Shown: positions 1 to 6,499, counted from the stretch's first letter. The stretch is 8,740 bases of DNA from an uncultured Bacillota bacterium (GCA_947179265.1 CAMXBB010000043.1:1-8740); one strand, 5' to 3'. The notes: generated from the sequence alone by a model not told the origin. Numbers and translations are program-made.

Positions 1-60
1 TATATACACAATAAGTCATTATTTCTTTTTGATAAATTTTTTACGGCTGATATAAAAACA

Positions 61-89
61 AAAATGATACCTAATTATTGTATCATTTT
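61..89. terminator. Bidirectional rho-independent terminator after the methyltransferase gene
   Basis: An inverted repeat pairs 61-70 (AAAATGATAC) with 80-89 (GTATCATTTT) around a 9-nt loop. It is followed by T-rich sequence on both strands, so it can stop transcription in either direction. On the minus strand it lies about 20 nt downstream of the methyltransferase stop codon and should end the radical SAM/methyltransferase operon. On the plus strand it could serve a gene that ends left of or at the window edge. Confidence 0.8.
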
Positions 90-108
90 TTATTCAATAT
101 TTGATTAA

Positions 109-780
109 TTAAGATATTTTTTGTACTAATACAAATACTGTAGTAACTTCATTATTATTAATTGCGGCTTCTGAAGTTTCAATTTTTTCTTTACGATATA
201 GTTCTTTAAAAGAAAATAAATTTAAGATTTTTTCAATATCCTCATTTGATTGATAATTCATATATAAAACCTTTTTACCATTTTCTTTCAAATAAGGTTC
301 GTCAACCATTTCTTCCCCTTGACCTACTTGATATGTAAAAAGAAATATTCCATTAGGTTTTAAAATATCATATATATCAGAAAATATATTTTTAAAATCA
401 TTATTAGGTAAATGAAATAAAGAATAAACTGCAAATACAGCATCAAATGATTTCTCCTTAAAATGCTTTTTCAAGTCAACCATATCATCAAGAACATAAG
501 GAAATTCGCCATGTATTTCAAATGCATTACTTTTCATCTCTTTTGAGAAATCTAATCCCGTATACTGATAACCTTTGGCATTAAAATAAGAATAAGTTCT
601 ACCTGTTCCAGCTCCTAAATCCAGAATTTGAGCATCTTTTACTAAATATTTTTCAAATTCTTCATAAGCATCTAAATCTTCAATATAAGTTCCAAAGTCT
701 TCAGCATATTGTTTTGCAATTAAATCATAGTTTATTCTAACACCATTTCTTTTATTAGAATCAGTTATATTTCTATCCAT
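109..780 (-). CDS. Class I SAM-dependent methyltransferase
   Basis: A 223-aa soluble protein that probably transfers a methyl group from S-adenosylmethionine; the substrate is not evident. The Rossmann-fold motif I reads ILDLGAGTG (residues 52-60), the acidic residue that binds the SAM ribose is D77 in TGLDFSKEM, and the later motifs FDAVFAVYSLFHLP and LKPNGIFLFTY follow in the expected order. Length and order fit the Methyltransf_11/25 type of small-molecule or peptide methylase. It is the second gene of an operon: only 4 nt separate the upstream radical SAM stop from its ATG. Its own ribosome binding site is weak (GGAAAAG about 12 nt upstream), so translation is probably coupled to the upstream gene. 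It ends in TAA before the terminator at 61-89. The fold is near certain; the substrate is unknown, and pairing with the radical SAM enzyme suggests a shared target. Confidence 0.93.
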   Translation of the reverse strand: MDRNITDSNKRNGVRINYDLIAKQYAEDFGTYIEDLDAYEEFEKYLVKDAQILDLGAGTGRTYSYFNAKGYQYTGLDFSKEMKSNAFEIHGEFPYVLDDMVDLKKHFKEKSFDAVFAVYSLFHLPNNDFKNIFSDIYDILKPNGIFLFTYQVGQGEEMVDEPYLKENGKKVLYMNYQSNEDIEKILNLFSFKELYRKEKIETSEAAINNNEVTTVFVLVQKIS

Positions 781-784
781 AAAT

Positions 785-1837
785 TCACGCTACTTTTCCG
801 TTTATATCAATATATGTTTTTAATAATTTTTTGGCATTTCCACCACATCCACCAAAAGGATATAATTCAACATGTTTTTCCATTTCAACAACTTCAGGTA
901 ATTTTTTTCGTCTATATTCTAAAATATACTTAACAATCTCATTATAATTCATATCTTTAATATTTCCAATGATTTCTAATAAAGGTTCATCCAACCAAAA
1001 CCAAGGACAAGATAAACCAGTTCTTTTATCTAATATAATTCTATTAGTATTCGTTATATGTATTCCAGAAATAGTTGCAGGACAAGTTGGCATTTCATAA
1101 TCAATTCCATATGTACGAGAAATATATTTTCTATATGCTATTAAATCTTCTGGCTTTACCTCGAGACTTTTATAAATCTTAGAGCAACAGCCAGCATCTT
1201 CTAATTGACCGATTAAAGGGAAAATACCCGCTTCCATACAAAAATCAATTATAATGGATAATTCTGAGTAATTTACACGTGTTGGAACAATTGATGCTCC
1301 TAAATTAGTAACACCACCTCTATTGTGAGTAACCTCTCTTAGTGCTTGATAATTCCTCAACATGATATCACAAGGATCTTCGTCAAATAAATCTCTTACT
1401 TTATCTATACCATACAAATAATTCATCTTGTATTTATCAAAAGTATCTATCTTAAATAAAATACTTAACACTCCACTATCAATATAGTCTAATAACTCAC
1501 TATCCAAATTTAAAATGTTACTAAACATGGATAATCCAATATTTTTTTCTTTACACCATGCTAATATTTGCTTTAAATGTCTTATATTAGATTCCTCTGT
1601 TGGTTCACCAAGACCGCAGACATATACCCACTTAACGTCTCCATCATTCATTAATTTTTCAATAGCTGGAAGATCTACTGAACAAGGTAAACCATATTTA
1701 GGAGTATCACAATAAGCACATCTTAAATTACAAGCTCCCCCCAATTGAATGTCTAATATAGGTAATTTCTTATTTGATTCACTTATTAACGAATCTACTT
1801 CCTTCTTCTCCCATGGTTTATATTGCATCATTTCCAT
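785..1837 (-). CDS. Radical SAM enzyme with SPASM/twitch-like C-terminal cysteines
   Basis: A 350-aa cytosolic iron-sulfur enzyme. The radical SAM [4Fe-4S] motif CX3CX2C is at C36, C40 and C43 (ACNLRCAYCD), and the SAM-binding GGEP-like motif is GLGEP at 75-79. Further cysteines at C217/C218, C252, C277 and C331 lie in the C-terminal third, around CPWFWLDEP, GNI and PFGGCGG. This spacing suggests an auxiliary Fe-S cluster of the SPASM or twitch type, though I cannot place it in a named subfamily. SPASM enzymes commonly modify peptides or proteins, but no small precursor peptide gene is visible nearby. The start at 1837 is supported by AGGAGG nine nt upstream; an ATG two codons later is too far from it. 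It leads an operon with the methyltransferase and has a promoter at 1897-1925. It terminates with TGA, showing that TGA is a stop here. Confidence 0.92.
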   Translation of the reverse strand: MEMMQYKPWEKKEVDSLISESNKKLPILDIQLGGACNLRCAYCDTPKYGLPCSVDLPAIEKLMNDGDVKWVYVCGLGEPTEESNIRHLKQILAWCKEKNIGLSMFSNILNLDSELLDYIDSGVLSILFKIDTFDKYKMNYLYGIDKVRDLFDEDPCDIMLRNYQALREVTHNRGGVTNLGASIVPTRVNYSELSIIIDFCMEAGIFPLIGQLEDAGCCSKIYKSLEVKPEDLIAYRKYISRTYGIDYEMPTCPATISGIHITNTNRIILDKRTGLSCPWFWLDEPLLEIIGNIKDMNYNEIVKYILEYRRKKLPEVVEMEKHVELYPFGGCGGNAKKLLKTYIDINGKVA

Positions 1838-1896
1838 ATACCCTAACCTCCTAATAAAATTGCAGTATTTTTGCTACTTGATAAAATTTTGACTTT

Positions 1897-1925
1897 ATTA
1901 TAGCATTATTGTTCAATTATTTCTA
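1897..1925 (-). promoter_or_regulatory. Promoter of the radical SAM/methyltransferase operon
   Basis: Read on the minus strand, a perfect TATAAT (1902-1897) is preceded by TGC, giving an extended -10. A TAGAAA hexamer (1925-1920), matching 4 of 6 with TTGACA, lies 17 bp further upstream. The predicted transcription start is near 1890, leaving a leader of about 50 nt before the ATG at 1837. No transcript data are available; the call rests on the match to sigma-A consensus. Confidence 0.65.
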
Positions 1926-1929
1926 CACT

Positions 1930-1944
1930 GTAAAATTATTTTAC
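1930..1944. promoter_or_regulatory. Palindromic operator candidate between divergent promoters
   Basis: GTAAAATTATTTTAC consists of two 7-bp arms that are exact reverse complements around one central base. It lies between the minus-strand -35 (1920-1925) and the plus-strand -10 (1968-1973), where a dimeric regulator could control both directions. No regulator gene is recognisable in the window. AT-rich DNA yields short palindromes by chance, so this is a candidate only. Confidence 0.4.
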
Positions 1945-1964
1945 TTCCATTTTAGGTATCAATG

Positions 1965-1973
1965 TGCTAGAAT
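1965..1973 (+). promoter_or_regulatory. Extended -10 promoter candidate for the 2052 gene
   Basis: TGCTAGAAT is a TGN-extended -10 with 5 of 6 matches to TATAAT. No good -35 is present at 17 bp, although extended -10 promoters can work without one. The expected start near 1980 would give a leader of about 70 nt before the ATG at 2052. The leader is very AT-rich and shows no riboswitch-like structure that I recognise. Confidence 0.45.
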
Positions 1974-2051
1974 AACAACAATTATTAATTATACATATTA
2001 AATAATTAAAAGAACTAAAATCAAAATAATGATATTTACAAGGAGGAACTT

Positions 2052-2852
2052 ATGCAAGCAGTAATTCAGAAATTAGAACTAAAAAAGATTTTAAACAGAC
2101 AATATCTAAGAGTTGAACTACTAGATGAAAATGGAATTAAACGAGTTTTAGATAATCCATTTTTAAGTGGTGATATAAATTTTAGAAGACAAGTCTTTGG
2201 AATTTTAAGTGCATGTGATTGTTTTGACTTAATGAAGCTAGCAACCAATAATCCTATTCAAAGAAAGACAATGGGCTATTATCAAAATGGTTTACAAATA
2301 TTAGAAAATGAAAATGAAGAATGGTTTAATCAAAATAAGAAAACAGGATTATATATGTGCGAAAAACCTAGCCAAAAGGCACGTGACTTTTTTGATACAT
2401 TGGTATCGCAAAATTTATATAATGTAAGAAAAGATGATGGAAGTATTGAGATGATTGTATCTCAAAGTGGGACTTTCCAACTCCTATTTACTTCTAAATG
2501 TGGTTCTGTGTTTTTTACTACCGGACAAATATATTATGGAATGGGCTATCCTTTAACTATTGGAAGAGGCAATGCAAATCCTCGTGATACAGCATTTTCA
2601 GCTAAAATGTTTACTTCATTTATCGTAAATCTTATGAAATTTTATGGAATTAATGACTTACTAGATTTTGGTGGAAATAAAGATAGTTTACCTATAGTAG
2701 AAATCGGATTAAATAATGCTAATAAAATCACCACTATTACTAATCCAGTTAGTGGGATGGGACTAGAAATAGGTTCAGAGTACAGAATTGTAAATATCTT
2801 TGAACTTGAAGAAAAAGAAAGAAAATCAAAAGAAAAGAAGAAAGAAATATAG
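2052..2852 (+). CDS. Hypothetical protein, unrecognised family
   Basis: A 266-aa protein that I cannot assign to a family. The start is well supported by AAGGAGG ending 5 nt before the ATG. There is no signal peptide or clear membrane helix. Residues 1-65 look like beta strands followed by an amphipathic helix (NFRRQVFGILSA, then DCFDLMKLA). Residues 175-207 repeat that pattern loosely, with NP, then AFSAKMFTSFIVNLMKF and INDLLDFGG. The central segment 141-170 is rich in aromatic, glycine and beta-branched residues. The last 18 residues are almost entirely Lys/Glu/Arg/Ser and probably form a charged, exposed tail. It is divergent from the radical SAM operon across a shared 214-bp promoter region and is followed by its own terminator. 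That arrangement makes co-regulation possible, but the sequence does not prove a functional link. Confidence 0.85.
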   Translation: MQAVIQKLELKKILNRQYLRVELLDENGIKRVLDNPFLSGDINFRRQVFGILSACDCFDLMKLATNNPIQRKTMGYYQNGLQILENENEEWFNQNKKTGLYMCEKPSQKARDFFDTLVSQNLYNVRKDDGSIEMIVSQSGTFQLLFTSKCGSVFFTTGQIYYGMGYPLTIGRGNANPRDTAFSAKMFTSFIVNLMKFYGINDLLDFGGNKDSLPIVEIGLNNANKITTITNPVSGMGLEIGSEYRIVNIFELEEKERKSKEKKKEI

Positions 2853-2890
2853 AAATCTACTCTACTTTCTCTTTGGATTAATATTATTAT

Positions 2891-2918
2891 AAAAAATTAA
2901 TCGAATGATTATTTTTTT
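2891..2918 (+). terminator. Rho-independent terminator of the 2052 gene
   Basis: A run of six A (2891-2896) and TAATC (2898-2902) pair with GATTA (2907-2911) and a run of seven T (2912-2918) around a GAAT loop, with one internal mismatch. The stem has few G-C pairs. A competing inverted repeat, GATTAAT (2876-2882) with ATTAATC (2896-2902), uses the same left arm. Confidence 0.55.
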
Positions 2919-2933
2919 ATGCAATGAAAATTT

Positions 2934-2962
2934 TTTACTAATTTTTTTAATAATGATAAAAT
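2934..2962 (+). promoter_or_regulatory. Promoter of the peptide deformylase gene
   Basis: TTTACT (2934-2939, 4 of 6 to TTGACA), a 17-bp spacer, and TAAAAT (2957-2962) preceded by TGA form an extended -10 promoter. The predicted start near 2969 falls just before the ribosome binding site GAGGTG at 2971-2976, so the leader should be only about 15 nt. Confidence 0.6.
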
Positions 2963-2983
2963 ACTGTTAAGAGGTGATCTATA

Positions 2984-3562
2984 GTGAATATAGATAGAAA
3001 AACTATTGAATTTGATGAAGATTATTTAAGACAAATATCTACAGAAGTAGATTTTAAAAATGATGATGTTTTGGATACTATTACAAAATTAAAGGATTAT
3101 TGTAATCAACATTGTGTTTATGCTCTAGCTCCTGTTCAAATTGGAATACCCAAAAGAATCATTTACATAAAAAACTCATCACAAGACATGAATAATAATG
3201 ATGCTGATGGATATGATGAAAGTATTATTTATATCAATCCAACTATTATTACTAAAAAAGGACATACTAAATTCTTAGAAGGATGCGAAAGCTGTATGTA
3301 TAGAAAAGATGGAAAAAATATTTTCTATACTGCGATTGTTGATCGACCATATGAAATAGAAATAACATATTATGATTTACAAGGTAATAAAAAGGATAAA
3401 AAAATAGAAGGATTTGAAGCTACTGTATTTTGTCATGAATATGACCACTTAAATGGTATACTACACATGGATAAATCAAAAGATATTTTTGAAATGACTA
3501 TTGAAGAAATGAAAAAGTATCGCTCTGAAAATCCATATGAAATATTAGAAAAAGATAATTAA
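2984..3562 (+). CDS. def: Peptide deformylase
   Basis: A 192-aa metalloenzyme that should remove the N-formyl group from nascent proteins near the ribosome exit. The three family motifs are present in order. Motif I is ALAPVQIG (residues 47-54) in place of the usual GLAAPQIG, keeping Q52. Motif II is EGCES (99-103), giving metal ligand C101. Motif III is HEYDH (151-155), giving ligands H151 and H155 and catalytic E152. Length is typical. Translation starts at a GTG, with GAGGTG seven nt upstream; no ATG fits better. The gene is transcribed alone, between a promoter at 2934-2962 and a terminator at 3579-3602. Departures in motifs I and II and an Asn/Asp-rich insert at residues 64-78 set it apart from a standard housekeeping copy. 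It may be a second, specialised deformylase, but the rest of the genome is not visible. Confidence 0.93.
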   Translation: MNIDRKTIEFDEDYLRQISTEVDFKNDDVLDTITKLKDYCNQHCVYALAPVQIGIPKRIIYIKNSSQDMNNNDADGYDESIIYINPTIITKKGHTKFLEGCESCMYRKDGKNIFYTAIVDRPYEIEITYYDLQGNKKDKKIEGFEATVFCHEYDHLNGILHMDKSKDIFEMTIEEMKKYRSENPYEILEKDN

Positions 3563-3578
3563 AAATTTGTAAATTTAA

Positions 3579-3602
3579 ACCAATCATTTGATTGGTCTTT
3601 TT
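3579..3602 (+). terminator. Rho-independent terminator of the deformylase gene
   Basis: ACCAATC (3579-3585) pairs perfectly with GATTGGT (3590-3596) around an ATTT loop and is followed by CTTTTT. It begins 16 nt after the deformylase stop codon. Its right arm overlaps the probable -35 of the next gene. Confidence 0.8.
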
Positions 3603-3617
3603 GATAAGTGATATAAT
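3588..3617 (+). promoter_or_regulatory. Promoter of the 3634 gene
   Basis: TATAAT (3612-3617) is a perfect -10 preceded by TGA, making it extended. A TTGATT hexamer (3588-3593, 4 of 6) lies 18 bp upstream, inside the preceding terminator hairpin. Transcription should begin near 3624, at the ribosome binding site itself. Confidence 0.65.
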
Positions 3618-3633
3618 AAGTTTAGGTGGTAAG

Positions 3634-4713
3634 ATGGATAAAAGAATTATAACAATTCAACAATTTTATGATAACTTAAATGCTGATAATAACATCTCAG
3701 GATTGGGAAAAGCAATAGAATTTTATATCGCAACTGGATATGATGAAATGCTAACAATTGAAGAGATTGAAGAAGAACTTCAAAATTATTCCAAGAATCT
3801 ACCAACAAAAGCTGATTTTACAAACTATTTTGATAATGTAATAACAAATGGATATTTAACTCATTCGTTCAACGGATATATGTTGGAACACTACAGGAAA
3901 AATGGAATTGGAGCTAAACTAGAAGATGCTGAGCTAACCGAGAACTTTGCTATATTAGAAAAATATATTGGTGTATCTCATTATGTTGCAAGATATGCAA
4001 AATCGATTCCTGAGTTTTATGTGACATCACCAGGGAACAATTCGATTTATTATGCACTAATGCAATCACCTGAAAGATTATGGCATGGTCCCCTATCACA
4101 GAAAAATGAAGAAAATCCCATTTTACCTGTTGTTGGAGAGACAAAATCGCAATATGCCATGAGGATAGTAGAATCTAAAATTGCCAAAAGAAATCTTACT
4201 GAGGAAGAAAAGTCAATTGTCAGAGAAGCTGCAAAAATAATATTTGATAAATTGTGCACTACCAATCCTATGGTTGCATTTATTCCAATAAGAAACCTTG
4301 CTAATTCCTATGTACTAAAAAGTGGAATATTTTATAAATCCTTAGATGGTATACCAGAAATGGATTATGTTAGATCAAAAGGAAAAACTTTATGGGAGTA
4401 CCTATCAAGTCAAAAATATTTTGATGCTACAAAAAAGCAAGTAGACACTACTTTCTTTTGTAAAAATTATGGTGGTGATTGGGATTGGAGCGAACTAGAT
4501 GATTTAAGTGTTTTAGGAACTATCTTACCTTTTGATGACATAGAGATAGTACAATTTGAAGACTCTTTTTCAGCAGTTCAAAGAATGTTAAAGCAATCTG
4601 GTATGGAAGATGGAACTCCTTTCAATTTTGATAGAGCTTTACTATCTTACTATTATTATAGTCAACCAAAAGAAAAAACAGTTAATGAAGAAAAATCATC
4701 AAAATATTTATAG
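3634..4713 (+). CDS. Hypothetical protein, possible ADP-ribosyltransferase-like core
   Basis: A 359-aa soluble protein of no family I can name with certainty. The ATG at 3634 follows AGGTGG by four nt and is preferred over one at 3592, which lies upstream of the promoter -10 and inside a hairpin. Residues 74-92 (YLTHSFNG, then RKNGI) and 128-150 (FYVTSP, then YYALMQSPERLW) resemble the first two blocks of ADP-ribosyltransferase-like folds: a His followed by a helix and NGI/NGL, then a Tyr/Thr/Ser strand and an Ala-rich helix. A later ILPFDDIEIVQFED (297-310) could be the closing strand with an acidic residue. Residues 1-70 are helical and acidic; 191-210 form another helix. The tail is charged. 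A monocistronic unit ends at the convergent terminator. The ART assignment is inference; an unrelated orphan is quite possible. Confidence 0.85.
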   Translation: MDKRIITIQQFYDNLNADNNISGLGKAIEFYIATGYDEMLTIEEIEEELQNYSKNLPTKADFTNYFDNVITNGYLTHSFNGYMLEHYRKNGIGAKLEDAELTENFAILEKYIGVSHYVARYAKSIPEFYVTSPGNNSIYYALMQSPERLWHGPLSQKNEENPILPVVGETKSQYAMRIVESKIAKRNLTEEEKSIVREAAKIIFDKLCTTNPMVAFIPIRNLANSYVLKSGIFYKSLDGIPEMDYVRSKGKTLWEYLSSQKYFDATKKQVDTTFFCKNYGGDWDWSELDDLSVLGTILPFDDIEIVQFEDSFSAVQRMLKQSGMEDGTPFNFDRALLSYYYYSQPKEKTVNEEKSSKYL

Positions 4714-4717
4714 TAAA

Positions 4718-4756
4718 AAAAGATGATACTTAGCTTAATGCTTTGTATCATCTTTT
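4718..4756. terminator. Bidirectional terminator between convergent genes
   Basis: AAAAGATGATAC (4718-4729) pairs over 12 bp with GTATCATCTTTT (4745-4756) around a 15-nt loop. T-rich tracts follow on both strands. The stop codon of the minus-strand gene (4735-4737) lies in the loop, so the right arm also encodes the last residues of that protein. It serves the plus-strand gene 3634-4713 and the minus-strand operon ending at 4735. Confidence 0.82.
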
Positions 4757-5802
4757 CTTTGTACCTTTAACTGATAACTTAAATCGGTAATTTGCTTAAA
4801 GTGTGATTGAATAATACCCCTTATTGATTTATAATGCATTTTAAACTCTGGACTTTCATTATCAACGTTTAGATTTTCAAATTTTGCTCCTAATCTCTTT
4901 ACATATACAGGATCATGACCTACAACTTGCTCATAAAAAGTTTCAAGATTTCCAAGTTCGTAAGCAGCATAATAGGCAGCTTCCCATATTCTATCAACTG
5001 CAACACTCATATTAGGCTCTAATGAATTATTTTTTTGTTCATGTACATACATAAATATATCATTACTAATTGCTGTAAAAATATCACTCTCTTCAGAACG
5101 TATATAAAGTTCCCAATTAGATTTTATACACTCTAAAACATAATTAATCTCACCTAAAACATGAGCATGATTAATAAAATAATATGCTAATGATTCATCC
5201 CTTGTTGCTACATAATTTATTATAAATGTCATAAGACCAGTCTTTTCAATCTCTTCAAAAGATTCATATGTTTGATGTAAAAAACTTTCTATATTAGGAT
5301 TTTGAAAAATACTTCTAACAAACTCTTCTGCATAATAATCTTTTATGACATCACTATAACTAAACATCTCCAAGATTACAATAAATCCCATTCCAATAGA
5401 TTGTGCATTCGTATTTTCGATTGCTCTTTTTAATTTGCCCATCATAATATTAGCTTGAGCAGATACAGTCATTCCGAATACCTTAATCTTTAATTCAGCA
5501 GGTACTACTGGATCTTTTACTAAATACCCTCTTACATTATATTGTTTTTGAGCTTCAAGTAAGCGTAGATAACGAATATTAAACTCAAAAGTCCAATCTT
5601 CTTTTACATTTTGAGTTACATCATCTAAAACTCGTTCCAAAAATGCAAGATCATATCTAAATTCATTAAATATATCTCCTATTAGAGCATAATCATATTT
5701 AGTCTTTTCATCTAACTCGAAAAAAGTTTCTCTATTTACTCTTAGTTTATTTATAATCTCATTTTTGGATTTACAAAATTGAATATTTATTATCTCCCCC
5801 AT
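4735..5802 (-). CDS. Hypothetical protein, helical, unrecognised family
   Basis: A 355-aa protein with no family I recognise. It is predicted by eye to be mainly alpha-helical and acidic, with no signal peptide or membrane span; residues 136-148 are hydrophobic but too short. Helical stretches with bulky hydrophobic and acidic residues run through 36-85, 150-260 and 267-295 and could form a helical-repeat scaffold, though no repeat unit is obvious. The C-terminus (321-355) is basic and polar. A strong GGGAGG site lies six nt before the ATG. It is the second gene of an operon, 27 nt after the 180-aa gene, and probably shares the promoter at 6403-6430. Its 3' end forms one arm of the bidirectional terminator. 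Partnership with the 180-aa protein is likely from the gene order alone. Confidence 0.85.
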   Translation of the reverse strand: MGEIINIQFCKSKNEIINKLRVNRETFFELDEKTKYDYALIGDIFNEFRYDLAFLERVLDDVTQNVKEDWTFEFNIRYLRLLEAQKQYNVRGYLVKDPVVPAELKIKVFGMTVSAQANIMMGKLKRAIENTNAQSIGMGFIVILEMFSYSDVIKDYYAEEFVRSIFQNPNIESFLHQTYESFEEIEKTGLMTFIINYVATRDESLAYYFINHAHVLGEINYVLECIKSNWELYIRSEESDIFTAISNDIFMYVHEQKNNSLEPNMSVAVDRIWEAAYYAAYELGNLETFYEQVVGHDPVYVKRLGAKFENLNVDNESPEFKMHYKSIRGIIQSHFKQITDLSYQLKVQRKDDTKH

Positions 5803-5829
5803 ATTATTCCTCCCTAAAAATAATATTAA

Positions 5830-6372
5830 TTAATTCTTTATCAATCGAGCTGGTGTTTCAGGCAATTCTTGACTACTGGCAGCTGCTTTTTTTATTCTTA
5901 TACCATCTGTTAGAAAATACATATTATTGACTACTACTGATCTTATAGCTTCTAACCATTGGGCATCATTGTCAAAAAAAGTTCTTCCAGCTCCTGAAAT
6001 AATAAGAGAATTTAAATCTCCTAACTCATTAATATTCATTTGAATAGTACAAGCATTATTATGAATAAATCCACATGCATCTGAACAAGCTAAAAGAAAT
6101 TCTAGCGCTTGAAAATCTTCCAAACTTCGAAGTTGATTCCATACTTCACCATTTTTTAATCTTGTTAGACTATTTAAACTTATCAAAGGATATTCATCAA
6201 CACCTAATTCTTGTAACATAGTAGCAATTCTTTGCTTGTTGGCTTCTAACTTTGTTTTATCAAACCCAATTCTGACACTCGTTAAAATACCATTTCCAGC
6301 AACAAATGGCACTTCTCTACTAGATACAACTAATTCCATAATACTATCTTTAATTTCTCTAGGATTTAACAT
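5830..6372 (-). CDS. Hypothetical protein, unrecognised family
   Basis: A 180-aa protein that I do not recognise. It appears to be a mixed alpha/beta soluble protein: an N-terminal helix, a Gly/Val segment (VPFVAGNGIL, 21-30), a helix at 38-58, a leucine-rich central part with three cysteines (C96, C100, C108) around FLLACSDACGFIHNNAC, a segment LIISGAGRTF (123-132), and a basic/Ala/Pro tail at 160-180 that is probably disordered. C96 and C100 are CX3C-spaced, but no full metal-binding motif is visible. The start at 6372 follows a GGGGAG site by about six nt, and a good promoter (6403-6430) precedes it. It is the first gene of an operon with the 355-aa helical protein 27 nt downstream, which suggests that the two act together. 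Confidence 0.83.
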   Translation of the reverse strand: MLNPREIKDSIMELVVSSREVPFVAGNGILTSVRIGFDKTKLEANKQRIATMLQELGVDEYPLISLNSLTRLKNGEVWNQLRSLEDFQALEFLLACSDACGFIHNNACTIQMNINELGDLNSLIISGAGRTFFDNDAQWLEAIRSVVVNNMYFLTDGIRIKKAAASSQELPETPARLIKN

Positions 6373-6402
6373 AAAAACTCCCCTTTCTTATAAATGTTTT
6401 CT

Positions 6403-6430
6403 ATTATAACATATTTTTTAGATTTGTAAA
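6403..6430 (-). promoter_or_regulatory. Promoter of the 180-aa/355-aa operon
   Basis: On the minus strand TTTACA (6430-6425, 5 of 6 to TTGACA), a 16-bp spacer and TATAAT (6408-6403), with TGT immediately before the -10, make a strong sigma-A type promoter. The start is predicted near 6396, for a leader of about 24 nt. It sits downstream of the terminator at 6449-6499, which insulates it from the preceding gene. Confidence 0.75.
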
Positions 6431-6448
6431 TTCCTTATAATCAAAAGA

Positions 6449-6499
6449 AAAAAGTCGACTAAAGTATACAAAATAATCTCATATACTAATCGACTTTTT
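6449..6499. terminator. Long hairpin terminator after the 212-aa gene
   Basis: AAAAAGTCGA (6449-6458) pairs exactly with TCGACTTTTT (6490-6499). An inner stem of GTATA (6464-6468) with TATAC (6482-6486) continues it after a small bulge. T-tracts follow on both strands. It begins 15 nt after the stop codon of the minus-strand gene at 6515. No plus-strand gene needs it, so it chiefly serves that gene. Confidence 0.82.

Noticed and set aside
1..55. A plus-strand open frame (frame 2) ends in TAA at 53-55, just before the terminator at 61-89, and encodes hydrophobic residues.
   Set aside because: Only 17 codons are visible, with no start or recognisable sequence. Such a stretch is common by chance in AT-rich DNA.
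1515..1715. Plus-strand open frame opposite the radical SAM gene.
   Set aside because: It lies wholly inside a strongly supported gene on the other strand and encodes no recognisable protein.
1838..2051. Possible small RiPP precursor gene near the radical SAM enzyme.
   Set aside because: No open frame longer than a few codons with a ribosome binding site was found on either strand. The region is accounted for by promoters and a palindrome.
2066..2248. Minus-strand open frame opposite the 2052 gene.
   Set aside because: It has low-complexity Ser/Phe/Leu content typical of an antisense shadow, and no ribosome binding site.
3592..3633. Upstream ATG extending the 359-aa protein by 14 residues.
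   Set aside because: It would start within the terminator hairpin and upstream of the -10. AGGTGG before 3634 is decisive.
3950..4265. Two overlapping minus-strand open frames opposite the 3634 gene.
   Set aside because: Antisense shadows of a longer gene, without ribosome binding sites or family features.
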